Assembly (NCBI GenBank): GCA_913057235.1
Contig: CAJXNI010000016.1
Location: 1 to 64,000 of the forward strand
Length of the DNA stretch: 64,000 nt
Origin: an uncultured Bacteroidota bacterium
Lineage (GTDB): Bacteria > Bacteroidota > Bacteroidia > Flavobacteriales > Schleiferiaceae
Reading direction: 5' to 3'
How positions within the stretch are numbered: the stretch's first letter is position 1; every line of letters starts with the position of its first letter. Of this stretch, positions 8,190 through 18,898 are shown in pieces. Position numbers and translations under genes: made by a program. The notes below the pieces were generated by a model. That model made no database searches. It was given only the letters and a program-made list of their open reading frames with translations, and was not told where the DNA came from.

Positions 8190-8704
8190 TCTTCCTGGTG
8201 CTGTAAGGGTCTTTGCAAGGCTCCCTCTAAAAATTCTTTTAGCTGCTGGGTTTGGGCTTCCGCCTGATGCCTGCCAAAGTGGGAGGCAAAGAGCAAAATA
8301 ATCACCAAAACTGCTCCAGCGGGAATAAGCGCAAAAAGCCAAACTTCATGGCCTAAAATGTATTGAGAGTAGCCCAATATTAAACCCGCAATAATTAATA
8401 AGCCCGCCACGGAATACCCAAACATGAAAAAGGTCCAAATAGCCGGAGCGGGGCCAAACAATACCCGCACACGGGTCTGCTTATCCCCTTCTTCGTGAAA
8501 ATTCAAGTCTATGGTAGGGCTCCAAAAATGACGGTGCGCTTTGGGAAATGAAATTACAAAATGGTTGGCCACAGCCCGGTGCTCTAAGGCATAGGGATTG
8601 GCGGTCTTACTGCTACTGGCCATTTTAATAAGCGCCCATAATTCCAGCGGTTTTTCGGACGCCATAAAGCGATATCTGGAACGGAGTGCCGTTTGAGCCA
8701 TCAT
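8186..8704 (-). CDS. Hypothetical membrane protein
   Basis: 172 aa. Residues 1-85 are soluble and polar with a pattern (YRFMASEKPLELW near the start, WSPTIDLNFHEE later) that resembles a small lipid-binding-like alpha/beta region; two hydrophobic helices follow (about 88-112 and 118-140), then a charged Gln/Glu-rich tail. I do not recognise a named family. It converges on sanA with a four-base overlap and has no obvious operon partner. Confidence 0.65.
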   Translation of the reverse strand: MMAQTALRSRYRFMASEKPLELWALIKMASSSKTANPYALEHRAVANHFVISFPKAHRHFWSPTIDLNFHEEGDKQTRVRVLFGPAPAIWTFFMFGYSVAGLLIIAGLILGYSQYILGHEVWLFALIPAGAVLVIILLFASHFGRHQAEAQTQQLKEFLEGALQRPLQHQED

Positions 8705-8729
8705 TTGGTAATTGATGCACGGAAATTAG

Positions 8730-10460
<1,731 letters not shown>

Positions 10461-10468
10461 CCGATAAA

Positions 10469-10951
10469 TTACACGGGTTTGCGCCAGCGGTAGAAAGCCG
10501 CTAAAAAAAAATAGAGGCCATAGCACATGGCACCCAAGGCTATGAAGCTTAAAAGGGCTTTGCCAAAAGGCTGAATAATCAAAAAATAGAAAAGACTGTC
10601 ATGCTCCTGCGCAAAGCGGGCATCGCCAAGGAGCAAAGAAAGCGTGAATAAGCCTCCTAAAATCAAGGGGGCTAAACCATAGCCAGTGTACCCCCAAAAG
10701 CCCGCCAGACTGGCCAGCTTAGGGTTTTCTTCAAAAAACTCCTTGACACTCATGAGTAGCTTGTATTTCACGCTAAAAGCGAGATAAAACAAGGTGCCTG
10801 CATTTATAAGCAGCGCCAAGGCTATGAATATGGTACTGTAAAAACCAAAGGAAGATTCAGTAAAACCAATGAGGGTGGCTCCCTCGCTGCCTACAACTTC
10901 AAAATCTTTAAAATACCAATTGTAAAGCTGTACAAATTGGAGTAGTGCCAT
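10469..10951 (-). CDS. Hypothetical four-helix membrane protein
   Basis: 160 aa with four hydrophobic segments (about residues 35-58, 85-108, 120-140 and a final one near 140-155) and a Tyr/Phe-rich composition. No family recognised. Its start overlaps the end of the broken oxidoreductase gene upstream by 44 bases, so the two probably formed one transcript. Confidence 0.65.
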   Translation of the reverse strand: MALLQFVQLYNWYFKDFEVVGSEGATLIGFTESSFGFYSTIFIALALLINAGTLFYLAFSVKYKLLMSVKEFFEENPKLASLAGFWGYTGYGLAPLILGGLFTLSLLLGDARFAQEHDSLFYFLIIQPFGKALLSFIALGAMCYGLYFFLAAFYRWRKPV

Positions 10952-11555
10952 CTAACATTTCAATCACCTTTTGGTACGTGTTTTCCTGGTCAATAATTTG
11001 CACGATAAAATTGGCCACATTAGCACGACTAATCATGGGTTTATCCCAGTCTGTTAGTTCTTCTGAGGCTTGCAGCGCACCACTCCCGTTTTCATCGGTA
11101 AGCTGGCCTGGACGCAAAATGGTATAGTCTAAATTACTCTACACCAAATATTGATCGGCTTCGCTTTTAGCTTGCATGTAGTACTCTAAACCCTCCGGTG
11201 CCTGCTCTGCTTTGTTGGCTCCCAAGGCCGATACCATAATAAAGCGTTCTACACCCTGCGATTTGGCTTCATCAATGGCCTTCTGGGCACCTTTAAGATC
11301 TATTTTTTGGGTTTTATCGTTGCCAGTATGGCCGCCACTGCCAGCCGTAAAAACCACTACATCAGGTTTAGATTCAAAAGCTTTGGAGATATCTCCTTCT
11401 AAATCCGCTAGCACCGGTGTTCCACCTAAAGCTTGTAGTTCTACTTTCTGCTCTTCTTTACGAATCATGGCTAAAGGCTCATGATTGGCATCGGCCAAAG
11501 CCTTTACCAAGAGTTTGCCAATTTTACCGTTTGAACCTATTACTAATACTTTCAT
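10908..11555 (-). pseudogene. NAD(P)-binding oxidoreductase (YhfK/YwnB-like) with in-frame TAG
   Basis: Atypical short-chain dehydrogenase of the NAD(P)H-binding YhfK/YwnB type. The Rossmann motif is at the N-terminus (MKVLVIGSNGKIGKLLVKAL; ATG at 11555) and ERFIMVSALGA in the middle. After KSEADQYLV the frame meets TAG (11139-11141) and then continues in the same frame as SNLDYTILRPGQLTDE, the normal following strand of the family, ending at 10908. A single substitution (AAG or GAG to TAG) is the simplest cause. The N-terminal piece alone (138 aa) keeps the nucleotide-binding fold but loses the C-terminal substrate half. Confidence 0.85.
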
Positions 11556-11645
11556 TGAATTACATCTTTTTAAAGGCAAAAGCTTAGCGGGTGCTCTGTT
11601 CAAAAAGAGACTAAAACTGTTTAAGATATTCTATGTTCTTACAAC

Positions 11646-12077
11646 ATGTTTGAAAATTTTATGCAGGCGGCCGTGGAGGTAGCCCAAGAAGCTCGCACGC
11701 CATTTGGGGCAACCTTGGTTAATGCCGATGGGCAAGTGTTGACCGCTGCCAATGATGTAGGAAAAAGTGCCAATGCTTTGCGCCATGCGGAAATGAATGT
11801 GCTGCATTTAGCTTTCCAATCACCTGAATTTAAGATGAAAGGACTGTCACTCTACAGCACTGGTGAACCTTGCCCCATGTGCGCGGGAGCAGCGGCATGG
11901 GCGGGTGTAGAAAAGGTGTACTGGGGCCTTTCTATTGCTGAAATTAGTCAGTATTTTAAACAACTTACTGTTACCAGCAGTACTATATTTGAATCGGCTT
12001 GGCGCCCTATGAAAAGCCAGGGCGGAATTTTACGGGAACCCTGCCTAAAATTATTTGAAGACTTTACGCATGACTGA
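11646..12077 (+). CDS. Nucleoside/guanine deaminase-like zinc enzyme
   Basis: 143-aa cytidine-deaminase-fold protein. Zinc motif: RHAEMNVL (His ligand and catalytic Glu) and EPCPMCAGA (two Cys ligands). The PFGATLV segment and the length resemble bacterial guanine deaminase (GuaD-like) and TadA; it lacks the C-terminal Arg/Lys-rich helix of a typical TadA, so a free-base or nucleoside substrate is more likely. Its stop overlaps the start of the FAD oxidoreductase by eight bases, implying one transcript. Confidence 0.82.
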   Translation: MFENFMQAAVEVAQEARTPFGATLVNADGQVLTAANDVGKSANALRHAEMNVLHLAFQSPEFKMKGLSLYSTGEPCPMCAGAAAWAGVEKVYWGLSIAEISQYFKQLTVTSSTIFESAWRPMKSQGGILREPCLKLFEDFTHD

Positions 12078-13332
12078 GACTAAATATGACGCCTTAATTG
12101 TGGGAGCGGGTGTAGCCGGCCTCACCGCTGCTTTACATCTAGAAGAATACAACTTAAACACCTTAGTGATTGATGCCCAAGATCGCGCGGGCGGCAGGGT
12201 GCGCACTTCTGAGCACGATGGCTTTAAGTTAGATCATGGCTTTCAGATACTATTAAGCAGCTACCCCATGGCTCAAAAATACTTGAACCTGGAGGCATTG
12301 AATACGGCCGCTTTTAAGGCTGGTGCGCTTTGCTTTAATGGTGAGCAAAGATTTAAGGTTTTAGATACCACCCGAAATAAATCGGCCTTACTGCCCATGG
12401 CTTTTAGCCCGGTGGGCAGCTTTATGGATAAAATTAGAGTGGGTAATTTGGCCGCCCGGCTTAAAAAGAAATCTTTGGAAGATATTTTTAACGGTCCTAA
12501 TATTTCAACACAGCAGTATCTAGAAGACCTGGGCTTTAGCTCAAAGATTATTACCCGCTTTTTTAGGCCTTTTTATACAGGTATTTTTTTGGAACCCGAT
12601 TTAAAAACCAGCGCCCGCATTTTTGAATTTACCTTTAAAATGTTTGCAGAAGGTCAGGCGCTCATTCCTAAAGGGGGCATTGAGGAAATACCCAAACAGA
12701 TGAAATCGCGCTTAAAGCGCACCCAATTTAAATTTAATGCTAAAGTAGCGGCAGTAAAGCCAGGCGAGGTGCATTTGCAAGATGGTGAGATTTTAAAGGC
12801 GCAGCAAATAATTGTAGCCTGCCCACTGGAGCAGGTAAGTGACCAAGTGCAAGATGAGCAAGTTTGGAATAGCACTGAGCAATTCTATTTTGCGGCTCCT
12901 CATAAACCCTTTAAGGACAATTTAATTGCCATCAATTCTAGTGAGCACGCCAAAGTGAATAACCTGGCGGTGCTTAGTAATTTGAGTCCCGACTTTAAAT
13001 CAAATCAAAAAGAATTAATACAAGTGAGCGTGCAGCCCGGCCTAAAATTTAGCAGCCAAAAGGAGGCAATACGCAATATTAAAGATGAGCTGGCTACCAG
13101 CTTTGGGGTGGCCGTGCAAGACTGGGAATTTTTACAGTCGTATAAAATTCATAAAGCCTTGCCGCAGGTATTAGATCCGGCTAACGAACAGCCTTTTGAG
13201 CAAAGCCTGGTGAAAGAAGGAATATACAATGCAGGCGATCAGTTACTAAATCCCAGTTTAAATGGTGCTATGTTGAGTGGTGAAATGGCGGCCAAAGCAC
13301 TAGTATTAAATCATGTAAATCATCAGGCATGA
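12070..13332 (+). CDS. FAD-dependent amine-oxidase-like oxidoreductase
   Basis: 420 aa. Dinucleotide-binding motif YDALIVGAGVAGLTAALHL at the N-terminus followed by VIDAQDRAGGRVRT, the GG-doublet of the flavin-containing amine oxidase/phytoene desaturase superfamily; the C-terminus GIYNAGDQLLNPSLNGAMLSG is the second FAD contact. ATG at 12070 gives the family-like start MTETKYDALIVG and overlaps the deaminase stop. Members include protoporphyrinogen oxidase and carotenoid desaturases; nothing nearby fixes the substrate. The next small gene overlaps its stop by four bases. Confidence 0.85.
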   Translation: MTETKYDALIVGAGVAGLTAALHLEEYNLNTLVIDAQDRAGGRVRTSEHDGFKLDHGFQILLSSYPMAQKYLNLEALNTAAFKAGALCFNGEQRFKVLDTTRNKSALLPMAFSPVGSFMDKIRVGNLAARLKKKSLEDIFNGPNISTQQYLEDLGFSSKIITRFFRPFYTGIFLEPDLKTSARIFEFTFKMFAEGQALIPKGGIEEIPKQMKSRLKRTQFKFNAKVAAVKPGEVHLQDGEILKAQQIIVACPLEQVSDQVQDEQVWNSTEQFYFAAPHKPFKDNLIAINSSEHAKVNNLAVLSNLSPDFKSNQKELIQVSVQPGLKFSSQKEAIRNIKDELATSFGVAVQDWEFLQSYKIHKALPQVLDPANEQPFEQSLVKEGIYNAGDQLLNPSLNGAMLSGEMAAKALVLNHVNHQA

Positions 13333-13568
13333 GACAAGTAGGAACCATTCCTCACAAAGATTTTAAAATTATTGTGTACGGTGCTGAGCAGTACTTTTAT
13401 GTAGAGATTGAAGCCGGTCCCATGAAACAATGCTACAAGTTTAAAAAGGAACTGGTACCTAATCTCACGGAACTGGAAAAAGTGTTTACACCAGAGTTTA
13501 AGGCGCAAATTCACAGCGTTTTTAATACCATGTTTGTGAATTACAAAGAAGCGCTGCCCCTTCCCTAG
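13329..13568 (+). CDS. Small conserved-looking hypothetical protein
   Basis: 79 aa, basic and aromatic-rich (HKDFKIIVYGAEQYFYVEIE), no signal peptide, membrane segment or Cys motif. The ATG overlaps the stop of the FAD oxidoreductase (ATGA), which supports real translation as the last gene of this three-gene operon. Family not recognised. Confidence 0.6.
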   Translation: MRQVGTIPHKDFKIIVYGAEQYFYVEIEAGPMKQCYKFKKELVPNLTELEKVFTPEFKAQIHSVFNTMFVNYKEALPLP

Positions 13569-13576
13569 CCTAGTGA

Positions 13577-14164
13577 TTAAATGCCTAGAAGCTCATCGGC
13601 TATAGCCAAACCGCGATTGCGTGCGTACCAAATTTGCAAGGCCTTGTTTATTTCGGCTTTGTCTTCGCCATCTTGCTTCATTTGGAGCATTAAATTCTGA
13701 GCTTCTGCAGGCCTTGGGCCAAAAGTACCCAGCACCTCCCATTGCGTATTTATGCGAATGAGCTTAGGGATGCTTCGGCCACCGTTGGTTAAAAATTGGT
13801 CCATCAGTTCTAAATTTTCATCGCGCAGTACCAAACCAAGTTCCACCATCTCGGCTGCATTAGCCAGTTTAGCTAAAATGGGAATCACGTGCGCAGCATC
13901 GCCACACCAGGCTTCGGTTAAAACTAACCAGCGTTCCGGCTGAGAAATACGGGTTAAAGCCTCTTGGTGGGCCGGGCTTAGGCTAAAATGTTTATCCCAT
14001 TTATTCATGCGCCCAATGTTTAAATCAGTGTAGCGCAAAAAGTCATCACTCTGGTTAGGGCCCGTAGTTTTATCTTGACTGCGTAATTCGGTAATCAAGT
14101 TGCGATAGGCGGCATAACTCATGCCTTGTTGCCAGGCTTTTTCTAAAATTGTTGGTAGCTCCAT
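13577..14164 (-). CDS. Thioredoxin-family protein lacking CxxC
   Basis: 195 aa. The thioredoxin-like core is marked by RWLVLTEAWCGDAAHVIPIL, where the usual WCxxC becomes WCGDA, so only one Cys remains, and by GGRSIPKLIRI, the cis-Pro strand. Bacteroidota have many such proteins with an unproven role; one active Cys rules out the normal disulfide exchange. ATG at 14164 is chosen because the sequence further upstream is the terminator hairpin of the preceding gene. Converges on the small gene at 13329. Confidence 0.78.
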   Translation of the reverse strand: MELPTILEKAWQQGMSYAAYRNLITELRSQDKTTGPNQSDDFLRYTDLNIGRMNKWDKHFSLSPAHQEALTRISQPERWLVLTEAWCGDAAHVIPILAKLANAAEMVELGLVLRDENLELMDQFLTNGGRSIPKLIRINTQWEVLGTFGPRPAEAQNLMLQMKQDGEDKAEINKALQIWYARNRGLAIADELLGI

Positions 14165-14167
14165 ACT

Positions 14168-14198
14168 AAAAAAGCCATCCGGAGGATTTCCGGATGGC
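14168..14198 (-). terminator. Rho-independent terminator
   Basis: GCCATCCGGA (14174-14183) pairs with TCCGGATGGC (14189-14198); on the minus strand it ends in a T run. It terminates the 3-hydroxybutyryl-CoA dehydrogenase gene. Confidence 0.88.
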
Positions 14199-14222
14199 AC
14201 TGCAATAATTTAAAATTTAACT

Positions 14223-15110
14223 TCAGGCAAACTGTCCTGATACAGGTGCATTTTTAGGGCCTTCTGCGTAATCGTAAAACCCTTCACCTGATTTCACCCC
14301 TAGTTTACCTGCGGTCACCATGTTTACCAGTAAAGGACAGGGCGCGTATTTATCGTCTCCCAGACCTTCATAAAGCACGTTCAGGATTGATAAGCAAACG
14401 TCCAGGCCAATAAAGTCTGCTAGCTGCAGGGGCCCCATAGGATGTGCCATGCCTAATTTCATGATGGTGTCAATTTCTTTAACCCCGGCCACCCCTTCAA
14501 AAAGGCTAATAATGGCCTCATTAATCATGGGCATTAAAATGCGGTTGGCTACAAAGCCCGGGTAGTCATTGCAGGCCACGGGTACTTTACCCAGGTTTTC
14601 CGATAGTTTAACGGTAGCATCCAGTGTTTCATCAGAGGTTGCGTAACCTTTAATAATCTCCACCAGTTTCATTACCGGTACTGGATTCATGAAATGCATG
14701 CCAATCACCTTGTCAGGGCGTTGGGTGGCCGCAGCAATTTTAGTGATGGAGATTGAAGAAGTATTGGTGGCTAAAATCGCCTCAGGCTTGGTAAAGCTGT
14801 CAATATCCTTAAAAATACTCAGCTTAATATTTACATTTTCAGAGGCCGCCTCCACCACTAAATCGGCATTTTGCACCCCCGTTTTCAAGTCGGTATGGGT
14901 ACTGATGTTATTAAGCGTAGACTCTTTGGTGTCTTGGTCAATCACCTCTTTCTTTACCTGGCGGTCTAAGTTTTTCTCAATGGTAGCCATCCCTTTATTC
15001 AGGCTTTCGCTGGAAATATCTACCAAACTAACTTTATAACCGTTCTGAGCAAAAACGTGAGCAATACCGTTGCCCATGGTTCCGGCTCCTATTACACTAA
15101 TGTTCTTCAT
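14223..15110 (-). CDS. 3-hydroxybutyryl-CoA dehydrogenase
   Basis: 295-aa cytoplasmic NAD(P)-dependent enzyme that interconverts 3-hydroxybutyryl-CoA and acetoacetyl-CoA. N-terminal Rossmann motif ISVIGAGTMGNGIAHVFA; ATNTSSISI; catalytic His in GMHFMNPVPVMKLVE; the C-terminal helical domain contains GFVANRILMPMINEA and HPMGPLQLADFIGLD. Length is that of a stand-alone HBD rather than a FadB fusion. ATG at 15110 is preferred to TTG at 15119. It may act with the CoA-transferase at 21 kb in short-chain acyl-CoA metabolism, though they are not linked in an operon. Confidence 0.92.
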   Translation of the reverse strand: MKNISVIGAGTMGNGIAHVFAQNGYKVSLVDISSESLNKGMATIEKNLDRQVKKEVIDQDTKESTLNNISTHTDLKTGVQNADLVVEAASENVNIKLSIFKDIDSFTKPEAILATNTSSISITKIAAATQRPDKVIGMHFMNPVPVMKLVEIIKGYATSDETLDATVKLSENLGKVPVACNDYPGFVANRILMPMINEAIISLFEGVAGVKEIDTIMKLGMAHPMGPLQLADFIGLDVCLSILNVLYEGLGDDKYAPCPLLVNMVTAGKLGVKSGEGFYDYAEGPKNAPVSGQFA

Positions 15111-15121
15111 AAGAGACAATT

Positions 15122-16393
15122 CTAATTTTTAGCGTTTATTAATTTTTCAATGAAAAGTGTGTTGATTTCTACAAAGCTTTCATACACGGGAGTACCCGGT
15201 CCAGAAAAACCCGTATGAATTTTTTGCACCTGATGATTGGCGTCTAGATAAATGGTGGTTGGGTAGCTCATAATGTGGTTGAGCATGGGTAGGGCTTCTG
15301 CTGCTTTATCTTCGCGCGTGTAACCGGCCATTAATACCGGGTAGGGTATTTCTAAATCGGTTATCATTTTTTGGGCGCGCTTTTCAGCGGATGATTGATC
15401 GCGAGCCCTCTCAAAAGTAAGGCCTACAACCTCCAAACCCTGTGATTTGTACTGACGGTACACTTCAGTGAGGTAGCGGGTTTCGTCCATACAATTGGGG
15501 CACCAACTGCCCATAATTTGAATGATTACCGGTTTGTTGTTAAAGCGCTCATCGTCTAGGCTAAGCGTATCTCCTTTTAAGGTAGGAAAGGCAAAAGCCA
15601 TTTCTGAATAACCGGCTTTTAAATAGGTCAGCGTATCAGGGTCTGCCAACTCAAAATCGTCATCGCGAAAGGCTTGCCAAGTGGTGTGGTACGAACGGCC
15701 GCTGTAAAAATGCCCTTCCATTTGCTGGCTGCTTTGCACCTGGGCTGAAAAGAAAAAAAGATGCGCTCCGTCAAAAGCACTCAATTGCAATTGGTTGCCA
15801 CTAAAGGACCCTTCCAGGTAACGGTAATCGCCCGTTTCCGTTAAAAAGGTGCCAGTCACCTTCTCACCCGTTTGTTCAAAGTAGGCAATGGCCGGGTCTT
15901 CGCCTTCTGTATTGGGCGAAAGCCGCACCCGCCACTTTTCATTAATGGAGCAGCAGGCCGGTGAGTCTAGCGGGTAGCGGGCAGCCTCTGTAAAACTTGC
16001 TGTGAAGGGTAGTTGGTAATTCTCGGCATCAGGGTTGTGATAGTGACCTTGCAAAGTTTCGCCATCCCAGTAAGCCAAAAGGTAGTTGGCAAAAACCGGT
16101 AAGGTAATCTTCACGCTGTCGGTACTAATGAAACGAGCCTCTGCCGCCACGCGCTCTGCCGCATTTTTAATAACAAAGGGCTGAGCCCCATCTTTTAAGG
16201 AGTCAACCGTAAAGGTAAAGGCCAAGGGTGTACTGTCATTGAGCATGATGGTAGCCCGGCCGCTTTTCAGCGGAAGCTGCGACTTCACTGCAGAGCCCTC
16301 GGAGTCCTCAACACTGGATTTACAGGCTGTTAAAACAGCTAAAAAACTGATAAAGAATAATTTAACCCAGGTTAAGTGCTTTAGTAATTTCAT
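15122..16393 (-). CDS. TlpA-like thioredoxin lipoprotein
   Basis: 423 aa from ATG 16393. A lipoprotein signal (FFISFLAVLTAC, lipobox LTAC) is followed by a long beta-rich region (about 25-280) and a C-terminal redoxin/TlpA domain with the redox pair in GSWCPNCMDETRYL and the cis-Pro in MSYPTTIY. Such proteins act at the membrane or in the periplasm in disulfide reduction. Its start overlaps the end of pgm by 32 bases, so it is the distal gene of that transcript. Confidence 0.85.
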   Translation of the reverse strand: MKLLKHLTWVKLFFISFLAVLTACKSSVEDSEGSAVKSQLPLKSGRATIMLNDSTPLAFTFTVDSLKDGAQPFVIKNAAERVAAEARFISTDSVKITLPVFANYLLAYWDGETLQGHYHNPDAENYQLPFTASFTEAARYPLDSPACCSINEKWRVRLSPNTEGEDPAIAYFEQTGEKVTGTFLTETGDYRYLEGSFSGNQLQLSAFDGAHLFFFSAQVQSSQQMEGHFYSGRSYHTTWQAFRDDDFELADPDTLTYLKAGYSEMAFAFPTLKGDTLSLDDERFNNKPVIIQIMGSWCPNCMDETRYLTEVYRQYKSQGLEVVGLTFERARDQSSAEKRAQKMITDLEIPYPVLMAGYTREDKAAEALPMLNHIMSYPTTIYLDANHQVQKIHTGFSGPGTPVYESFVEINTLFIEKLINAKN

Positions 16394-18077
16394 CAATTTT
16401 AGCGTTGAGTTTCTGCTTAACCTGAATAAACTGGTCTTTGTTGTCAAGGGCGGCATTTACACTAATGTAAAATTTGATTTTGGGCTCGGTGCCGCTTGGG
16501 CGAGCGGTAATTTTAGTACCCCTTTCCGTAACCATTTGCACTACGTTACTGGCCGGCAGGTCAATGGCATCGGTTTCACCGTTCAGCAAATTTTTTCGGG
16601 CGCCTTGTTGGTAATCATACACATAAGTCACTGGCTCACCGGCAATTTGGGCTGGGGTATTAGAACGAAAATCTTCCATCATTTGGGCGATCTCCTCTGC
16701 CCCTTTTTTGCCTTCGCGCTTTAGCGAAATAAGTTTTTCTTGATAAAAACCAAATTTGTGGTAGACCTCAATGAGCTTCTTGTAAAAAGAAGATCCCTCA
16801 CTTTTAGCGTGGGCGGCCGCCTCAGCCAGCATTACTGCGCTGGTAACCGCATCTTTATCGCGCACAAAATGTGAAACCATATAGCCATAGCTTTCTTCAC
16901 CACCTCCAATAAATTTCTCCTTGCCTTCTAGTTTACGAATCATATCGGCAATCCATTTAAAGCCGGTAAGGCATTCATAACAAGGCACTTTGTAGCCTTC
17001 GGCAATTTTGGCCAGCAGATCTGTAGTAACAATAGTCTTACCTATAAACTCTTTACCGGTAAGTAAGCCTTTTTCACGCCATTGCTCCAGTAAGTAGTAA
17101 ATTAGGACCGAGGCGGCCTGATTCCCGTTGAGCAACTCCAGTTGGTTATCCAGGTTGCGCACGGCAATTCCTACGCGGTCTGCATCCGGATCGGTGCCTA
17201 TCACCATGTCGGCTTGTTTTTCATCGGCTAAAGCCAGCGCCATGCTTAGGGCTTCTCCTTCTTCAGGATTGGGAGACTCTACGGTGGGGAAGTCGCCATT
17301 AGGCTCACTTTGCTCTTCTACCAGGTGCACCTGGGTAAAGCCTGCATTTTTCATGGCAGGCGGTACTAAAGTGATACTGGTGCCGTGAATGCTGGTAAAA
17401 ACAACCGAGAGGTCTTCTTTGCCAAGGTTTGAGAAACTTTGCCTCTGTACTTCGGCCAGGTAGGCTTCATCCAGCTCCTTCCCCACTGATTCTATCAAAG
17501 GTGACTCGCTGGCAAAGCGTACGTCTTTAGGTTGTACTTTACGTACTTCTTCAATTACCTTCTTATCGTGAGGAGGCACCAACTGACCGCCATCATTCCA
17601 ATACACCTTGTAGCCATTGTACTCCGGTGGATTGTGCGAGGCGGTAATTACAATGCCGCTTTGGCAATTTAAATGACGTATGGCAAAGGAGAGGGCCGGT
17701 GTAGGACGCAACTCCTCGTACAAAAACACCTTTACCTCATTGGCCGCAAATACCTGCGCTACCTGATGGGCAAAGGCTTTGGAGTTGTGTCTTGAGTCAT
17801 GGGCAATGGCCACTTTCAACTCTTCATTGGGAAAGGTTTGGTGCAAATAATTGCACAGGCCCTGCGTAGCAGCCCCCAGCGTGTACTTATTCACCCGATT
17901 GGTGCCCGGGCCCATTTTACCGCGCATACCTCCGGTGCCAAAATCCAAATCTTTGTAAAAAGCATCGGTAAGGTTATCGCCACCTGCGTCAATCAGGGCT
18001 TGAGTTTCCTGGCGAGTATGCTGGTCGTAAGGTTCTTGCAGCCACTTTTTAGCGCGCTCTAAAATAGTTTGGTCCAT
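16362..18077 (-). CDS. pgm: Phospho-sugar mutase (phosphoglucomutase/phosphomannomutase)
   Basis: 571-aa alpha-D-phosphohexomutase. Phosphoserine loop IVITASHNPPEYNGYKVYW, metal-binding loop IGTDPDADRVGIAV, sugar-binding loop GGGEESYGYM, and phosphate-binding loop RPSGTEPKIKFYI, in the normal order and at the family's length. It interconverts hexose-1- and hexose-6-phosphates for glycogen, capsule or nucleotide-sugar synthesis. It sits 23 bases after the GIN-domain gene and overlaps the TlpA-like gene. Confidence 0.93.
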   Translation of the reverse strand: MDQTILERAKKWLQEPYDQHTRQETQALIDAGGDNLTDAFYKDLDFGTGGMRGKMGPGTNRVNKYTLGAATQGLCNYLHQTFPNEELKVAIAHDSRHNSKAFAHQVAQVFAANEVKVFLYEELRPTPALSFAIRHLNCQSGIVITASHNPPEYNGYKVYWNDGGQLVPPHDKKVIEEVRKVQPKDVRFASESPLIESVGKELDEAYLAEVQRQSFSNLGKEDLSVVFTSIHGTSITLVPPAMKNAGFTQVHLVEEQSEPNGDFPTVESPNPEEGEALSMALALADEKQADMVIGTDPDADRVGIAVRNLDNQLELLNGNQAASVLIYYLLEQWREKGLLTGKEFIGKTIVTTDLLAKIAEGYKVPCYECLTGFKWIADMIRKLEGKEKFIGGGEESYGYMVSHFVRDKDAVTSAVMLAEAAAHAKSEGSSFYKKLIEVYHKFGFYQEKLISLKREGKKGAEEIAQMMEDFRSNTPAQIAGEPVTYVYDYQQGARKNLLNGETDAIDLPASNVVQMVTERGTKITARPSGTEPKIKFYISVNAALDNKDQFIQVKQKLNAKIDEITKALNLG

Positions 18078-18100
18078 GAGTAAAGTTTTAGCTGGATTGT

Positions 18101-18802
18101 CTAGTCTATGTTTTCTATGCTGGAAGCGCCTGAAATAGCCGATTTTTCAAGCTTTGGCTGGCCTTTGTATTCCAATTCACTGGCTCCTGAAAGCTCAACC
18201 TTCAATGATTTGGTGACAAAAACCTCTGCGTCACACGCTCCGCTGGCTTCCAGGCTTAGCTCCTCAATCTCAAATTCAAACCACTCCAATTCACTGGCTC
18301 CTGAAGCCTGAATATCTACTTCTTTGGCCATCCCCTTTAAGGTAATTTGGCTGGCGCCCGATAAGGAGCTTCGTAAATCTTCTACCTCCAGTTCCAGATC
18401 CAACTCAGAGGCTCCGCTGCATTCTAGTTTTAATTTATTGGCCTTTAAAGTACCTACGCTTTTCACCTCTGTAGCGCCCGAAAGGTCAATGTCTTCCAAA
18501 TCACCTACACTTAGGTAAACTTCCTTAGCCCTTGCATTCCGAATGTTGCGGGTGGTGTTTAAATGCAGCGTACCATTACGCACGTACACCTCTATGTATT
18601 CATGCAGGTTTTCATCGGCTTTGACCATGGCTTTATAGTTGCCATCTTGCCGGATGATAATATCCAATGCTCCGCTAGCCTTAATGGCGTTAAATTCTTC
18701 TACTGGCCAGGCTTTTTCTTTAACCTTACCGTTACCGCTGATGCCAATGTCGCAGCCATGTAAAAGCATTACAGCACTAAAGAGAACTAAAAACTTTTTC
18801 AC
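18101..18802 (-). CDS. GIN-domain (DUF2807) lipoprotein
   Basis: 233 aa. Start is GTG at 18802. Lipobox in LLHGCD, so membrane-anchored. The body is a GIN domain, a right-handed beta-helix built of short repeats: SGATEV, SGASELD, SGASQI, SGASELEW, SGACDAE, SGASELEY and SGASSIEN recur about every 20 residues. The family is common in Bacteroidota and has no known activity. First gene of the transcript that continues into pgm. Confidence 0.88.
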   Translation of the reverse strand: MKKFLVLFSAVMLLHGCDIGISGNGKVKEKAWPVEEFNAIKASGALDIIIRQDGNYKAMVKADENLHEYIEVYVRNGTLHLNTTRNIRNARAKEVYLSVGDLEDIDLSGATEVKSVGTLKANKLKLECSGASELDLELEVEDLRSSLSGASQITLKGMAKEVDIQASGASELEWFEFEIEELSLEASGACDAEVFVTKSLKVELSGASELEYKGQPKLEKSAISGASSIENID

Positions 18803-18864
18803 GTTGAATTTTTAAGAGGGCCTAAATTAGAAAATATGTAACAGGCTATTGGCGCAAAAGGGCA

Positions 18865-18896
18865 TAAAAAAAGGGAGGCTGGAGCCTCCCTTTTTT
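18865..18896 (-). terminator. Rho-independent terminator
   Basis: AGGGAGGCT pairs with AGCCTCCCT around a two-base loop, flanked by A and T runs on either side. It separates htpG from the GIN-domain gene and works best as the htpG terminator on the minus strand. Confidence 0.88.
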
Positions 18897-18898
18897 GT

